A stretch of 64,000 bases of DNA, from contig NZ_JPYO01000045.1 in NCBI RefSeq assembly GCF_000757485.1, positions 382,121 through 446,120 on the forward strand, given 5' to 3'. A program made the position numbers and the translations under genes. Positions 51,865-61,152 of the stretch are shown here, piece by piece; the first letter of the stretch is position 1, and each line of letters opens with the position of its first letter. The notes beneath the pieces were generated by a model that saw nothing but the letters and a program-made list of their open reading frames with translations, had not been told where the DNA came from and ran no database searches. Origin of the DNA: Achromobacter sp. RTa. GTDB taxonomy: Bacteria; Pseudomonadota; Gammaproteobacteria; Burkholderiales; Burkholderiaceae_B.

Positions 51865-52842
51865 CTATTCGCTGCGGATTTTGGCTTCCTTCACGATCTT
51901 GCCGTTGTCCGCGTATTCCTTTTGCACCTGGGCCGTGAACTGCTCCATGGTGCCCGGCGACATGATGTTCAGCGCGTCGGTCAGCGGCTTGCTGATGTCC
52001 GGCATCGCGGCGATCTTGTTGATCAGGCCGTTCATGCGCGCGCGGAACTCCGGGCTGGTGCCGGCGGGGGCGAAGAACCCGAAGGTGGACGTCATATTGG
52101 CCATGGGGTAGCCCAGTTCGGCGAGGGTGGGGGTGTCCGGCCGGGCCGGCAGCCGCACGGGCGAGCCCACCGCCAGCAGCTTCAGCTTGCCTTCGTCGAT
52201 CAGCGCGTTGATCGGGCCGGAGGCGTTGACCAGCATCAGCGTGAACTGGCCGCCCAGTGCGTCGGGCACCATTTGCGCCATGCCCTTGTACGGCACGTGG
52301 GCGATGCGCACGCCGGCCTGGCCGTTGATCTGTTCGAGCATCAGATGGCCCAGCGAACCGACGCCGGCCGTCGCCAGCGACAGGCCGTCGGGGTCGGCCT
52401 TGGCCTGGGAAAGCATGTCCTTGAAGGTCTTGCCCGTGAACTTCGGGCCGCCCACCAGGTAGACCGGCGAATACATGACGGCGGCCACGGGCGCCAGGTC
52501 CTTCAGCGGGTCGTACAGGGTCTTCATCACATGCGGCGACAAAGTCACGGGGCTGACGGCGGTGAAGCCCAGCGTGTTTTCGTCATGGGCCCGGGCCACG
52601 GCGTTCATGCCTATCATGCCGCCCGCGCCGCCGCGGTTCTCCACCACAACCGGCCTGTCCAGTTCCGCCGCCAGCTTCTGGGCGAAGGCGCGGGCCGTGT
52701 TGTCGACGATGCCGCCGGCGCCGTAGGGCACCACGATGGTCATGGCCTGGGCCTTGGAGTCGGCCTGGGCGTAGGCGCCGCCGGAGAGCGCGCAGGCCGC
52801 GCCGAACACGCAAAGCCCGGCGATCCGCTTGAAATTCAACAT
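51865..52842 (-). CDS. Bug-family tripartite tricarboxylate transporter binding protein
   Basis: The 325-residue periplasmic protein has a signal peptide ending GGAYAQA and Bug/TctC motifs: MTIVVPYGAGGIVDNTARAFAQKLAAELDRPVVVENRGGAGGMIG, and the pocket lines SLGHLMLEQINGQAG, VPYKGMAQMVPDALGG. These capture citrate, amino acids, nicotinate or other carboxylates. No TctA/TctB membrane genes are adjacent, an orphan state typical of Bordetella and relatives. The ligand is unknown. Confidence 0.93.
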   Translation of the reverse strand: MLNFKRIAGLCVFGAACALSGGAYAQADSKAQAMTIVVPYGAGGIVDNTARAFAQKLAAELDRPVVVENRGGAGGMIGMNAVARAHDENTLGFTAVSPVTLSPHVMKTLYDPLKDLAPVAAVMYSPVYLVGGPKFTGKTFKDMLSQAKADPDGLSLATAGVGSLGHLMLEQINGQAGVRIAHVPYKGMAQMVPDALGGQFTLMLVNASGPINALIDEGKLKLLAVGSPVRLPARPDTPTLAELGYPMANMTSTFGFFAPAGTSPEFRARMNGLINKIAAMPDISKPLTDALNIMSPGTMEQFTAQVQKEYADNGKIVKEAKIRSE

Positions 52843-53018
52843 GCTTTTTTCCCCTTGATGCCCGGCGGTCTACGCCTGGGCGCAATGACGGCCGTCCAAC
52901 GCGACGCGCCGGCATGCAGTGTGTGCACGCCGGCGCGCAGAGACAACCGGGTATACCCGCAGAGAAGGGCAAGGGGGATGCAGCGATAGGGGCCTTCGCA
53001 TTAACGCGCCCCCCCCGA

Positions 53019-53060
53019 GCCGGTCCGCCAGCGCCGCCCCCTGGGGGCCCGCGTAGCGGC
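53019..53060 (-). repeat. Intergenic hairpin repeat, copy B
   Basis: On the minus strand it reads GCCGCTACGCGGG, CCCCCAGGGGG, CGGCGCTGGCGGACCGGC, matching copy A at 25453 except for a few bases and a four-base shorter centre. It begins nine bases after the stop of the secreted-protein gene, in that gene's sense, as copy A does after the TRAP binding protein. Confidence 0.75.
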
Positions 53061-53069
53061 TAGGGGGGC

Positions 53070-53603
53070 CTACCGCTTCATGCAGGAATCCAGCATGCGG
53101 TTGTAGGTGTCCACCGTGACCTGGGTGGTCCATTGCGTCGGGGTGGCCGGGTCATAGCCGCTCTGGTTCATGGCCCAGCGCCGGCAGTCCGTGCTGGCGC
53201 CGGCCTGCGCCGCATCGATGGACGGCGCGGATTCGTATTGCTGCGCCGGCGCGTACTGCGGCTGCGCGGACGCGTACGCGGGCGGCGGCTCATACAGAGG
53301 CGCGTCATAGACGGGGGAGGCATACACGGGCGGGCTGGTGTAGCCCACGCCGGGCGCGTAGACGCCCGCCTGCGCGTAGGACGGGCCGGAGTCCGCCGCA
53401 AGCATCAGGCCGACCGCGGCCAGCGCGAACGCGCCGCCTATCCACCAGCCGCTGGAACTGCTGCCGCCGCTGTGGTGATGGTGATACCCGCCGCCATGGC
53501 CGCCGCCCCAATAACCGCCATGTCTGCCGCCCGCGATCGCGGGCGCGCTGGCCACCGCCAGAGCCAGCGCCGCGATGGCCGCCCGGCTCGAAAACCGCTT
53601 CAT
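53070..53603 (-). CDS. Exported Gly/His- and Pro/Tyr-rich protein
   Basis: The 177-residue protein has a signal peptide ending in SAPAIA, a Gly/His-rich section (GGGHGGGYHHHHSGG) and one hydrophobic segment (WWIGGAFALAAVGLMLAA). A Pro/Tyr/Ala-rich linker follows, then a conserved-looking C-terminus (DCRRWAMNQSGYDPATPTQWTTQVTVDTYNRMLDSCMKR) with two cysteines. It resembles small envelope proteins of unknown role common in Burkholderiales. His clusters may bind metal. No family name is assigned. Confidence 0.7.
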   Translation of the reverse strand: MKRFSSRAAIAALALAVASAPAIAGGRHGGYWGGGHGGGYHHHHSGGSSSSGWWIGGAFALAAVGLMLAADSGPSYAQAGVYAPGVGYTSPPVYASPVYDAPLYEPPPAYASAQPQYAPAQQYESAPSIDAAQAGASTDCRRWAMNQSGYDPATPTQWTTQVTVDTYNRMLDSCMKR

Positions 53604-53711
53604 GATTCCGCTCCTTGTGCGCCCGGGCGGGCGCGTTGCGCTGCCCGGGGCGATACCGTTACTTTACCGCCGCCCCCGGCGCGACAACCTGTCTCAAGCG
53701 CTACCGGGATT

Positions 53712-54182
53712 TCAACCCGTTTCAGGACTGCGGCGCGGAGCCTGCGGCAGTTGCTCGTTGTTGCACGGACGGGACTTGCCGGCCTGCAACTGGATCCGCG
53801 CCTCGTCGTCGAAACCCGAGGGTTCGCGGTTCAGGGTTTCGTACGTTTCGTAACCCTCTTTCTCCACGCACCAGTTCCAGAAATAGACCTGGGATCCATG
53901 CAGCATCATGGATTCCGCGCGCCACTCGCGGATCGCCTGGAAAGTGGCTACGCCATCGGATCCGCTGCGCGCTTCATTGCGGAAACGCTCCCGGCCATAG
54001 GGATAGGAACTGCTGATCAGGACGACCCGGGCATCCGCCACGGGCTGCGAGCCTGAGTCCAGCACGGTGATGCGCGCATCGGGCTGCATCGTCTTGTAGA
54101 CGGGGTAGGGCACGCAACCGGAACCGAGGACGGCAAGGGGGATCGCAAGGGCGGCGGGCCAAACGCGCAACATCAAGGTCAT
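53712..54182 (-). CDS. Putative lipoprotein
   Basis: The 156-residue product has a lipoprotein signal (IPLAVLGSGC) with lipobox LGSGC. The mature domain begins CVPYPVYKTMQPDARITVLDSGSQPVADARVVLIS, which resembles a small beta-sandwich carboxypeptidase-regulatory-like fold, and has one WNWCVEKEGYETYE motif. No family is assigned. It is divergent from the TetR gene over 62 bases. Confidence 0.7.
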   Translation of the reverse strand: MTLMLRVWPAALAIPLAVLGSGCVPYPVYKTMQPDARITVLDSGSQPVADARVVLISSSYPYGRERFRNEARSGSDGVATFQAIREWRAESMMLHGSQVYFWNWCVEKEGYETYETLNREPSGFDDEARIQLQAGKSRPCNNEQLPQAPRRSPETG

Positions 54183-54244
54183 CGACGGAAAGTATCGCTT
54201 CTGAAGGAGTGGCTAAAAGTGCTGAACGGTAGTATTTTCTCGCG

Positions 54245-54871
54245 ATGATTACGGCCCCGCCCCCCACTTCATCGCAAGACAAGCGTCTCACTAAAGGTGA
54301 ACGCACCCGCTTGCAGCTCCTGGAGGTCGCCGCTGCGGAGTTCGCCGAACGCGGATTCCAGCATACCCGGATCAGCGACATCGTCGCCCGCGCCGGCGTG
54401 ACCCAACCCGTCTTTTATCAGTATTTCACCAGCAAGCAAGCCGCCTACGATGAACTGGTGGGAATGTTCGCCCAGCGCCTGCGCCACGCCGTCGGCCAGG
54501 CGCGCCTGCCGGCCGGGCTGGCCGGGGCGGAACTGGCCGGCCGCATCCGCCGGGGCGTGAACGGCCTCTTGAGCATCCTGCAGGAAGATCCCAACCTCAC
54601 CCGCATCGGTTTCTTCCAGGTCGCCGCCGCGGAGGCCTTGAAGGACGAGCTGGTGGCGATGATCGCCGACAACGTGCGGGCGGAACAGCAGGCGGGCCTA
54701 TTCAGGTCGGAGGTCCGCGCCGATTGGTTCGCGCAATCGCTGATGGGCGCCATCGAGCGCTTCACCCGGCAAGCCCCCGACGCGGAGCAGCGCGAGGCCC
54801 AGGCGGATTTCATCACAGACCTTTTTCTCGACGGCATGCGAATACGGCAGCCGCCCGGATCAGCCTCCTAG
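54245..54871 (+). CDS. TetR family transcriptional regulator
   Basis: The 208-residue regulator has the TetR DNA-binding domain (KGERTRLQLLEVAAAEFAERGFQHTRISDIVARAGVTQPVFYQYFTSKQAAYDELV, about 18-75) and a helical ligand-binding C-terminal domain. It probably controls the divergent lipoprotein gene or itself; the effector is unknown. Its stop codon TAG lies inside the loop of the following terminator hairpin. Confidence 0.92.
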   Translation: MITAPPPTSSQDKRLTKGERTRLQLLEVAAAEFAERGFQHTRISDIVARAGVTQPVFYQYFTSKQAAYDELVGMFAQRLRHAVGQARLPAGLAGAELAGRIRRGVNGLLSILQEDPNLTRIGFFQVAAAEALKDELVAMIADNVRAEQQAGLFRSEVRADWFAQSLMGAIERFTRQAPDAEQREAQADFITDLFLDGMRIRQPPGSAS

Positions 54872-54887
54872 CCGGAGGCTTTTTTTT
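54862..54887 (+). terminator. Rho-independent terminator of the TetR gene
   Basis: AGCCTCC and GGAGGCT form a seven-base stem with a five-base loop, and eight T follow. This is the best terminator in the window. The last codons and the stop of TetR lie within it. Confidence 0.88.
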
Positions 54888-54961
54888 CGTCTGGACGCGG
54901 CCGGCCGGCAAAGGTCCACGTGCGTGAGATGCTCAAAATATTTCTGTTTTGATTTAAAAAA

Positions 54962-54991
54962 TTATTGTTTATCAATAAATAATGCTATGCT
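54962..54991 (+). promoter_or_regulatory. AT-rich promoter region for DUF2975/XRE genes
   Basis: The stretch is very AT-rich compared with its surroundings. TATGCT at 54986 may be a -10 with TTATTG at 54962 as -35, 18 bases apart. The DUF2975 start follows 36 bases after the -10. Confidence 0.5.
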
Positions 54992-55027
54992 CTCGCCAAC
55001 TTAAACTCACCTAGCGGGGCCAGCGCC

Positions 55028-55579
55028 ATGAACGCGAAATGCCAGGAAGCCAATCAACAACGCATCGGCAGGATCAGCCGGCGGTTTGCCGGCGTGTGCA
55101 GCGCCCTGATGGCGGGCGCGGTGGCGCTCGTCGTAATCTATTGGGCAACGCTGGACCTTGCCACGCTGAACGCCAAGTGGATGGACGGAGTGGCGACGGT
55201 GCCGTCGTTCCCGCCGCTGTTGCGCGGCGCCTGCCTGGCGCTCTCGTTGGGCCTGGCGTGGCCCGTCCTGCTGGGGCTGGTTCATCTGCGCCGCTTGTTC
55301 CGGCTTTACGCGGCGGGCGTCATGTTCGGCGAACGGAACGTGGCGGCGCTGCGCGGGTTCGGCCTGTCGCTGGCGTTGTTCGCCGTCGCGCAGCTGCTCT
55401 ACACGCCGATCATGGCGCTGACGATATCGTCGGGCAATCCTCCGGGGCAGCGGCTGATCAGCGTGGGGATAGACGCTGGCGTGATGGTCGCGGCGGTGGC
55501 GGGCGGCGTGCTGATGGTGATCGCCTGGGTGATGGACGAGGCGCGCAAGATCAACGAAGACCAGCAGCTTACGGTCTGA
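55028..55579 (+). CDS. DUF2975 family membrane protein
   Basis: The 183-residue protein has four hydrophobic segments (ALMAGAVALVVIYWATL, LALSLGLAWPVLLGLVHL, GFGLSLALFAVAQLLYTPIM, AGVMVAAVAGGVLMVIAWVM) and the phrase LFRLYAAGVMFGERNVAALRGFG typical of DUF2975. The C-terminal MDEARKINEDQQLTV is also the family ending. It forms a pair with the small XRE regulator gene five bases later. DUF2975 proteins of unknown role are commonly joined to such a regulator. Confidence 0.9.
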   Translation: MNAKCQEANQQRIGRISRRFAGVCSALMAGAVALVVIYWATLDLATLNAKWMDGVATVPSFPPLLRGACLALSLGLAWPVLLGLVHLRRLFRLYAAGVMFGERNVAALRGFGLSLALFAVAQLLYTPIMALTISSGNPPGQRLISVGIDAGVMVAAVAGGVLMVIAWVMDEARKINEDQQLTV

Positions 55580-55584
55580 CGCGC

Positions 55585-55830
55585 ATGGCTATCGTCGTCA
55601 ATCTGGATGTCATGCTTGCCAAGCGCAAGATCCGGTCCAATGAACTGGCCCGGGCAGTCGGGATCACCGAGGCCAACGTGTCGTTGTTGAAGTCGGGCAA
55701 GGTGCGCGCGGTCCGCTTTTCGACGCTGGAAGCCATCTGCCGGTACCTGGATTGCCAGCCGGGAGATCTGCTGGAATATGTGCCAGGCGGCGAACCTGAT
55801 GCCGCCGATTCATCGCCGGAGGGCGAATGA
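55585..55830 (+). CDS. Small XRE/Cro-type regulator (YozG-like)
   Basis: The 81-residue protein is one helix-turn-helix domain (VVNLDVMLAKRKIRSNELARAVGITEANVSLLKSGKVRAVRFSTLEAICRYLDCQPGDLLEYV) with a short acidic tail. This form is the standard companion of DUF2975 membrane proteins. It probably represses its own operon. A soft partner arrangement, with the membrane protein modulating the repressor, is conceivable but not shown. Confidence 0.92.
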   Translation: MAIVVNLDVMLAKRKIRSNELARAVGITEANVSLLKSGKVRAVRFSTLEAICRYLDCQPGDLLEYVPGGEPDAADSSPEGE

Positions 55831-55883
55831 GGTCCGCGTAGGCGCCACGAGGCGCCCGCGCGCTTCAGAACCTGCGCTCGGCT

Positions 55884-57278
55884 TCAGCGCGCCAGCGCGG
55901 GCGTGCCGCCTGCGCCCAGGTCCCAGTACAGGCCAGTCATCAGGCTCAGCGCCTGGCGCAGCAGTTCCGGCGGCAGGTGTTCGTTCGGGGCATGTTGGGA
56001 GCAGCCGGGATAGGAGTGGGGCACCCAGATCGTGCGCAGGCCCAGCACGTCGGTGAAGATGTCGTTGGGCAGCGATCCGCCCAGGTTCGGCAACACGGCA
56101 GCCTTGGCGCCCGAGGTGCGTTCCAGCGAGTCCACCGCCCAGCGCACCCAGGCGTCTTCCGGATCGATGCGCGTGGCGCGGAACATGTTTTCCCGCGTGA
56201 GGGTGATCTTCACCATGGGAAAGCCCTGGCGGTCCAGGTGGCGGCGCAGTGCGGGAATGAGTTCGTCCGGGTCCACGCCCACCACGAAACGCAGCTGGCA
56301 GCGCGCCCAGGCCTTGGGCGGAATGGCGTTGACGGGGGTGTCGGGGTTGCCGGTCTTGTAGGCCAGCACCTCGAACGAACACCAGCCGAACACGCGCTCG
56401 GCAGGCGATAGCCCGGGCTCGCCCCAGTCCGGCTCGATCTCGGGGCCGTCGGCGCCGCCGTCCACCTGGCAATCGGCCAGGGCGCGCCGCACCCCGGCGG
56501 GCAGCTCCGGCGGCACCCATTCCGGCACGCGGATCTGGCCGGTGGGCGACACCAGCGTGGAGATCGCGTGGGCCAGCTGGATGCCCGGGTTGGAGATCAG
56601 GCCGCCCCAATTGCCGGAGTGATGGCCGCCCGCGCGGGCGTCGATGCTCAGGTCGAAATTCAGGCTGCCGCGCGCGCCCAGGAAGACGGTGGGCCGCTCC
56701 GCGCTCAGCCGCGGCCCGTCGGACGCGATGAGCAGGTCGGCCGCGAGCAGGTCGCGGTGCTCGTCGCACAGCTCGCGCAGGCCCATGGATCCGGTCTCTT
56801 CGCCCATCTCGATCAGGTACTTGGCGTTGAAGCCGAGCTTGCCGCGCGTTTCCAATACCAGCCGCAGCGCTTCCATATTGATGGTGTGCTGGCCCTTGTT
56901 GTCGGCGATGCCGCGGCCGTACCAGCGGCCTTCGGACTCGGTCAGCCCCCAGGGCGACAGGCCTTCCTTCCATTCCCGTTCCAGCCCGCGGATGACGTCG
57001 CCGTGCCCGTAGCCCAGCACGGTGGGCAGGGCCGGGTCTTCGATGCGTTCGGCGTAAAGGAAGGGCGCCAGCGCTTTCGGGTGGGTCAGCGTCCGGCACT
57101 TGAAGCCCAGGGCTTCGAAGGCCGGGCGGATCTCGGATTCCAGGTAGCCGGCCAGGACCGCGGCGCGGTCGGGGTTCTGGCTTTCGGTGGGCATCGCCAG
57201 GCGGCGCGCCAGCAGGGAGCGGAAGGCGCCGGAGTCGAAACACTGTTCCGCCTGGGCGATGGCATGTGCGCGGGTCAT
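55884..57278 (-). CDS. M20 family metallopeptidase
   Basis: The 464-residue enzyme has M20 signatures: LGYGHGDVIRGLE (metal His), WYGRGIADNKGQHTIN (bridging Asp), EMGEETGSMG (catalytic Glu pair) and the dimerisation domain, then NDIFTDVLGLRTIWVPHSYPGCSQHAPNEH for the last His. It hydrolyses a dipeptide or N-acyl amino acid in the cytosol. The start overlaps the ABC ATPase gene by four bases. So imported peptides are cut directly by the co-expressed enzyme. Confidence 0.93.
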   Translation of the reverse strand: MTRAHAIAQAEQCFDSGAFRSLLARRLAMPTESQNPDRAAVLAGYLESEIRPAFEALGFKCRTLTHPKALAPFLYAERIEDPALPTVLGYGHGDVIRGLEREWKEGLSPWGLTESEGRWYGRGIADNKGQHTINMEALRLVLETRGKLGFNAKYLIEMGEETGSMGLRELCDEHRDLLAADLLIASDGPRLSAERPTVFLGARGSLNFDLSIDARAGGHHSGNWGGLISNPGIQLAHAISTLVSPTGQIRVPEWVPPELPAGVRRALADCQVDGGADGPEIEPDWGEPGLSPAERVFGWCSFEVLAYKTGNPDTPVNAIPPKAWARCQLRFVVGVDPDELIPALRRHLDRQGFPMVKITLTRENMFRATRIDPEDAWVRWAVDSLERTSGAKAAVLPNLGGSLPNDIFTDVLGLRTIWVPHSYPGCSQHAPNEHLPPELLRQALSLMTGLYWDLGAGGTPALAR

Positions 57279-58260
57279 GATGGGTTGGCTCCGTTCGGGG
57301 AAGAGGGGACGGGGGGATAGAGGTGGCAGGCCACCAGGGTGTGTTCGCGCTGCGTCAGCGCCGGGCGTTCCGTCTTGCACTGGGCCATGGCGTGCTGGCA
57401 GCGGGGATGGAACGGGCACCCCGAGGGCGGGCGCAGCGGGTCGGGGAACGACAGGCCCAGCCCCATGTCCGGAATGCCCAGGCCGGGCTCGGGCGTGAGC
57501 ACCGACGCCAGCAGCGCCTGCGTATAGGGGTGGCGGGGATCGTGGAACAGTTGCGCGGTGGACGCGGACTCCACGACCCTGCCCAGGTACATCACCGCCA
57601 CGTGGGTGGCGATGTGCTCCACCACCGCCAGGTTGTGGCTGATGAAGACGTAGGTCAGGTTGAACTCGCGCCGCAGGTCCATCAGCAGGTTCATGATCTG
57701 CGCCTGCACCGATACGTCCAGCGCGGAAGTGGGCTCGTCGCAGATGACGATCTCGGGATGCATCACCAGCGCCCGCGCGATCGCCACGCGCTGGCGCTGC
57801 CCGCCGGACAGTTGGCCCGGCGTGTTGTGGGCCAGCCGCGGCGGCAGCCCCACGCGCTCGAGCATCTCGATCGCCTTGTGCTGCCTGGGGTTGTCGATGC
57901 CGTGCACCTCCAGCGGCAGGGATACGATGGAGGCGATGGAGCGCCTTGGGTTCAGCGAGGAGTACGGGTCCTGGAAGATGGGCTGCACGCGCCGGGCGAG
58001 CGCGCGCCGGCCCAGGCTGCGGATATCCTGCCCATCCAGTTTGACCGCGCCTTCGGTCGGGGGCGTCAGGCCCAGCAGCATGCGGGCCAGCGTCGATTTT
58101 CCGCAGCCCGATTCGCCCACGATGCCGAGCACCGCGCCGCGCTCCACCGCCAGGTCCACGCCGTTGACGGCATGCAAGGTGCTGCGCGGCCGGAACATGC
58201 CCGAGCGGATCGAGAACTGGCGGCTGACGGCGTCGGCTTGCAGCAGGGGGCTCGTCGGGC

Positions 58261-58264
<4 letters not shown>
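57275..58264 (-). CDS. Oligopeptide-type ABC transporter ATP-binding protein (DppF/OppF-like)
   Basis: The 329-residue cytosolic ATPase has Walker A GIVGESGCGKSTLARMLLG, the signature QLSGGQRQRVAIARAL and Walker B IVICDEPTSALD. The C-terminal oligopeptide-transporter domain has the cysteine pattern GCPFHPRCQHAMAQCKTERP. It energises the DppBC permease pair. It overlaps its partner ATPase by four bases and the peptidase by four. Confidence 0.95.
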
Positions 58265-59250
<986 letters not shown>

Positions 59251-59252
59251 GG

Positions 59253-60170
59253 TCAGGCCCTCTCTTCAGGCGTCAGCAGTTGATGGAGCCCGTCGCCCGC
59301 CAGGTTGATGGCGAAGATCAGCAGGGCCAGGGCGGACCCGGGAATGGCGATCAGCCAGAACGAGAAGAACATGTATGCCTTGGCCTCGGAGATCATCAGG
59401 CCCCAGGACGGCAGCGGCGGCTGCACGCCCAGGCCCAGGAACGACAGCGACGCCTCCAGCAGGATGGCGCTTGCGGCTTCCAGCGTGGCGATCACGATCA
59501 GTTGCGGCACCACGTTGGGCAGCACCTCGCCCCACACGATGCGCCAGGTGGACGCGCCCGCCGCCTGCGCCGCCGCCACGTATTCCAGCGAACGCACCTG
59601 TTGGGTGGCGCTGCGCATGACCACCGCGTAGCGGTCCCATTTGAGCAGCCCCAGCACCAGGATCACGACCCAGAGCGAGCCGCCCACGATCGCCACCGTG
59701 GCCAGCGCGACCAGGATCACCGGCATGGACAGGCGCGTGGTGATCAGGAAGGAAACGGCCATGTCGACCTTGCCGCCGAAGTAGCCGGCGGCCATGCCCA
59801 TGGCGGTGCCGATCAGGCCGGAGATCAGGGCCACGCTGATGCCGATCAAAAGCGAGATGCGGGCGCCGTAGAACAGGCGCGACAGGTAGTCGCGGCCCAG
59901 CTGGTCGGTGCCCAGCGGGTGCAGCCAGGTGCCCTTGGCGTACCAGACGGGCGGCGCGGTGCGGTACGCCAGGTCCTGGTAATACGGGTCATGCGGCGAG
60001 ATCCAGGGCGCGAACAGCGCGATCAGCACGATGGCGAGCAGGATGCCGCCGCCGGCCAGCAGCGCCTTGTTGCGCCTCAGGCGCCGCCAACGCAGGGCCG
60101 AGGCGGAGAGTTCCAGCGGCGCCTGCGGGGGCGCCCCGGGCACGGGCGGGGTGAAGGAGGGTGTGGTCAT
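59253..60170 (-). CDS. Oligopeptide-type ABC transporter permease (DppC-like)
   Basis: The 305-residue membrane protein has the DppC N-terminal segment ALLAGGGILLAIVLIALFAPWISPHDPY, the family phrase HPLGTDQLGRDYLSRLFYGARISL and the cytoplasmic EAA-type loop (YVAAAQAAGASTWRIVWGEVLPNVVPQLI). It forms the channel with DppB. It sits one base from the DppB stop. Confidence 0.95.
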   Translation of the reverse strand: MTTPSFTPPVPGAPPQAPLELSASALRWRRLRRNKALLAGGGILLAIVLIALFAPWISPHDPYYQDLAYRTAPPVWYAKGTWLHPLGTDQLGRDYLSRLFYGARISLLIGISVALISGLIGTAMGMAAGYFGGKVDMAVSFLITTRLSMPVILVALATVAIVGGSLWVVILVLGLLKWDRYAVVMRSATQQVRSLEYVAAAQAAGASTWRIVWGEVLPNVVPQLIVIATLEAASAILLEASLSFLGLGVQPPLPSWGLMISEAKAYMFFSFWLIAIPGSALALLIFAINLAGDGLHQLLTPEERA

Positions 60171-60171
60171 G

Positions 60172-61089
60172 TCAGGACACCCGGATGCGAGGGTCTAGCC
60201 AGGCGTTGGCGATATCGGAAGCGAGGGTCAGCAGCACGTAGAGCACCGACAGCAGCAGCACGATCAGCTGCATCACGGGATAGTCCTTGTAGGTAATGCT
60301 CTGATAAGCCAGGTAGCCCAGGCCGTCCAGCGCGAAGATGGTTTCGATGACGACCGAGCCGCCCAGCAGGTAGCCCAGCTGCACCGCGGCCAGCGCCACC
60401 ACCGGCACGATGGCGTTGCGCAGCGCATGCTTGAAGACGATCTTGCGGGCCGGCAGGCCCTTGGCGCGGGCCGTGCGGATGTAGTCGGCGGCCAGCACCT
60501 CGATCATGCCCGCCCGGATCAACCGCATGAAGGCGGGAGCCACGTAATAGCCCAGAGCGATGGCCGGCATCACGAAATGCTGCCAGGTGCCGCTGCCCGA
60601 CACCGGCAGCAGGCGCAGCGAGATCGAGAACAGCATGATCAGGATCAGCGCGAAGAAGAAATTGGGCAGGGCCTGCCCCAGCACCGCTACCGCCAGGCAG
60701 ATCCGGTCGATCAGGCTGTCCTTGTAGAGCGCGGCCAGCACGCCCAGCGGAATGGAGATGAGCAGGGCGAAGCCCAGGGCGCTCAGGCCCAGCAGCAGGG
60801 TGGTCGTGAGCTTGGAGAGTATCAGCGGCCCGGCCTCGGTCTTGAAGTACACCGAGGTGCCGAAATCTCCTTGCAGGATATGCCAGAGCCAGTCGGCGTA
60901 CTGCACCGCCAGCGGCCGGTCCAGCCCGTAGGTCTTGCGGATCATCTCGATATCGGCCTGCCTCGCGCCTTCGCCGGCCAGCGCCAGCGCCGGATCGCCC
61001 GACAGATGCAGCAGCAGGAATGCCAGGATCGAGACGGTCAGCGCCACCAGGACCGCGAGGCCCAGGCGCCTGAGCGTGAAGTAAAGCAT
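60172..61089 (-). CDS. Oligopeptide-type ABC transporter permease (DppB-like)
   Basis: The 305-residue membrane protein begins MLYFTLRRLGLAVLVALTVSILAFLLLHLSGDPA and has RKTYGLDRPLAVQYADWLWHILQGDFGTSV and the EAA-type loop (YIRTARAKGLPARKIVFKHALRNAIVPVVALAAVQLGYLLGGSVVIE). It forms the channel with DppC. The 63-base gap to the binding-protein gene contains a 15-base hairpin. Confidence 0.95.
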   Translation of the reverse strand: MLYFTLRRLGLAVLVALTVSILAFLLLHLSGDPALALAGEGARQADIEMIRKTYGLDRPLAVQYADWLWHILQGDFGTSVYFKTEAGPLILSKLTTTLLLGLSALGFALLISIPLGVLAALYKDSLIDRICLAVAVLGQALPNFFFALILIMLFSISLRLLPVSGSGTWQHFVMPAIALGYYVAPAFMRLIRAGMIEVLAADYIRTARAKGLPARKIVFKHALRNAIVPVVALAAVQLGYLLGGSVVIETIFALDGLGYLAYQSITYKDYPVMQLIVLLLSVLYVLLTLASDIANAWLDPRIRVS

Positions 61090-61109
61090 AGGACTTCCTT
61101 TCCGTTTCG

Positions 61110-61144
61110 CGTCGCCCGGCCGGCGCGCGGCCGGCCGGGCGACG
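61110..61144 (-). other. Strong hairpin between binding protein and permease genes
   Basis: A perfect 15-base GC-rich stem (CGTCGCCCGGCCGGC and its complement) with a five-base loop, starting eight bases after the binding-protein stop. No U-tract follows, so it is more likely an mRNA-stabilising or partial-termination element. This would explain higher amounts of binding protein than permease. Confidence 0.7.
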
Positions 61145-61152
61145 CCTGCGCC

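Noticed and set aside
52843-53069. Possible small RNA gene in the gap before the Bug gene
   Set aside because: The gap holds the hairpin repeat and no convincing promoter plus terminator pair.
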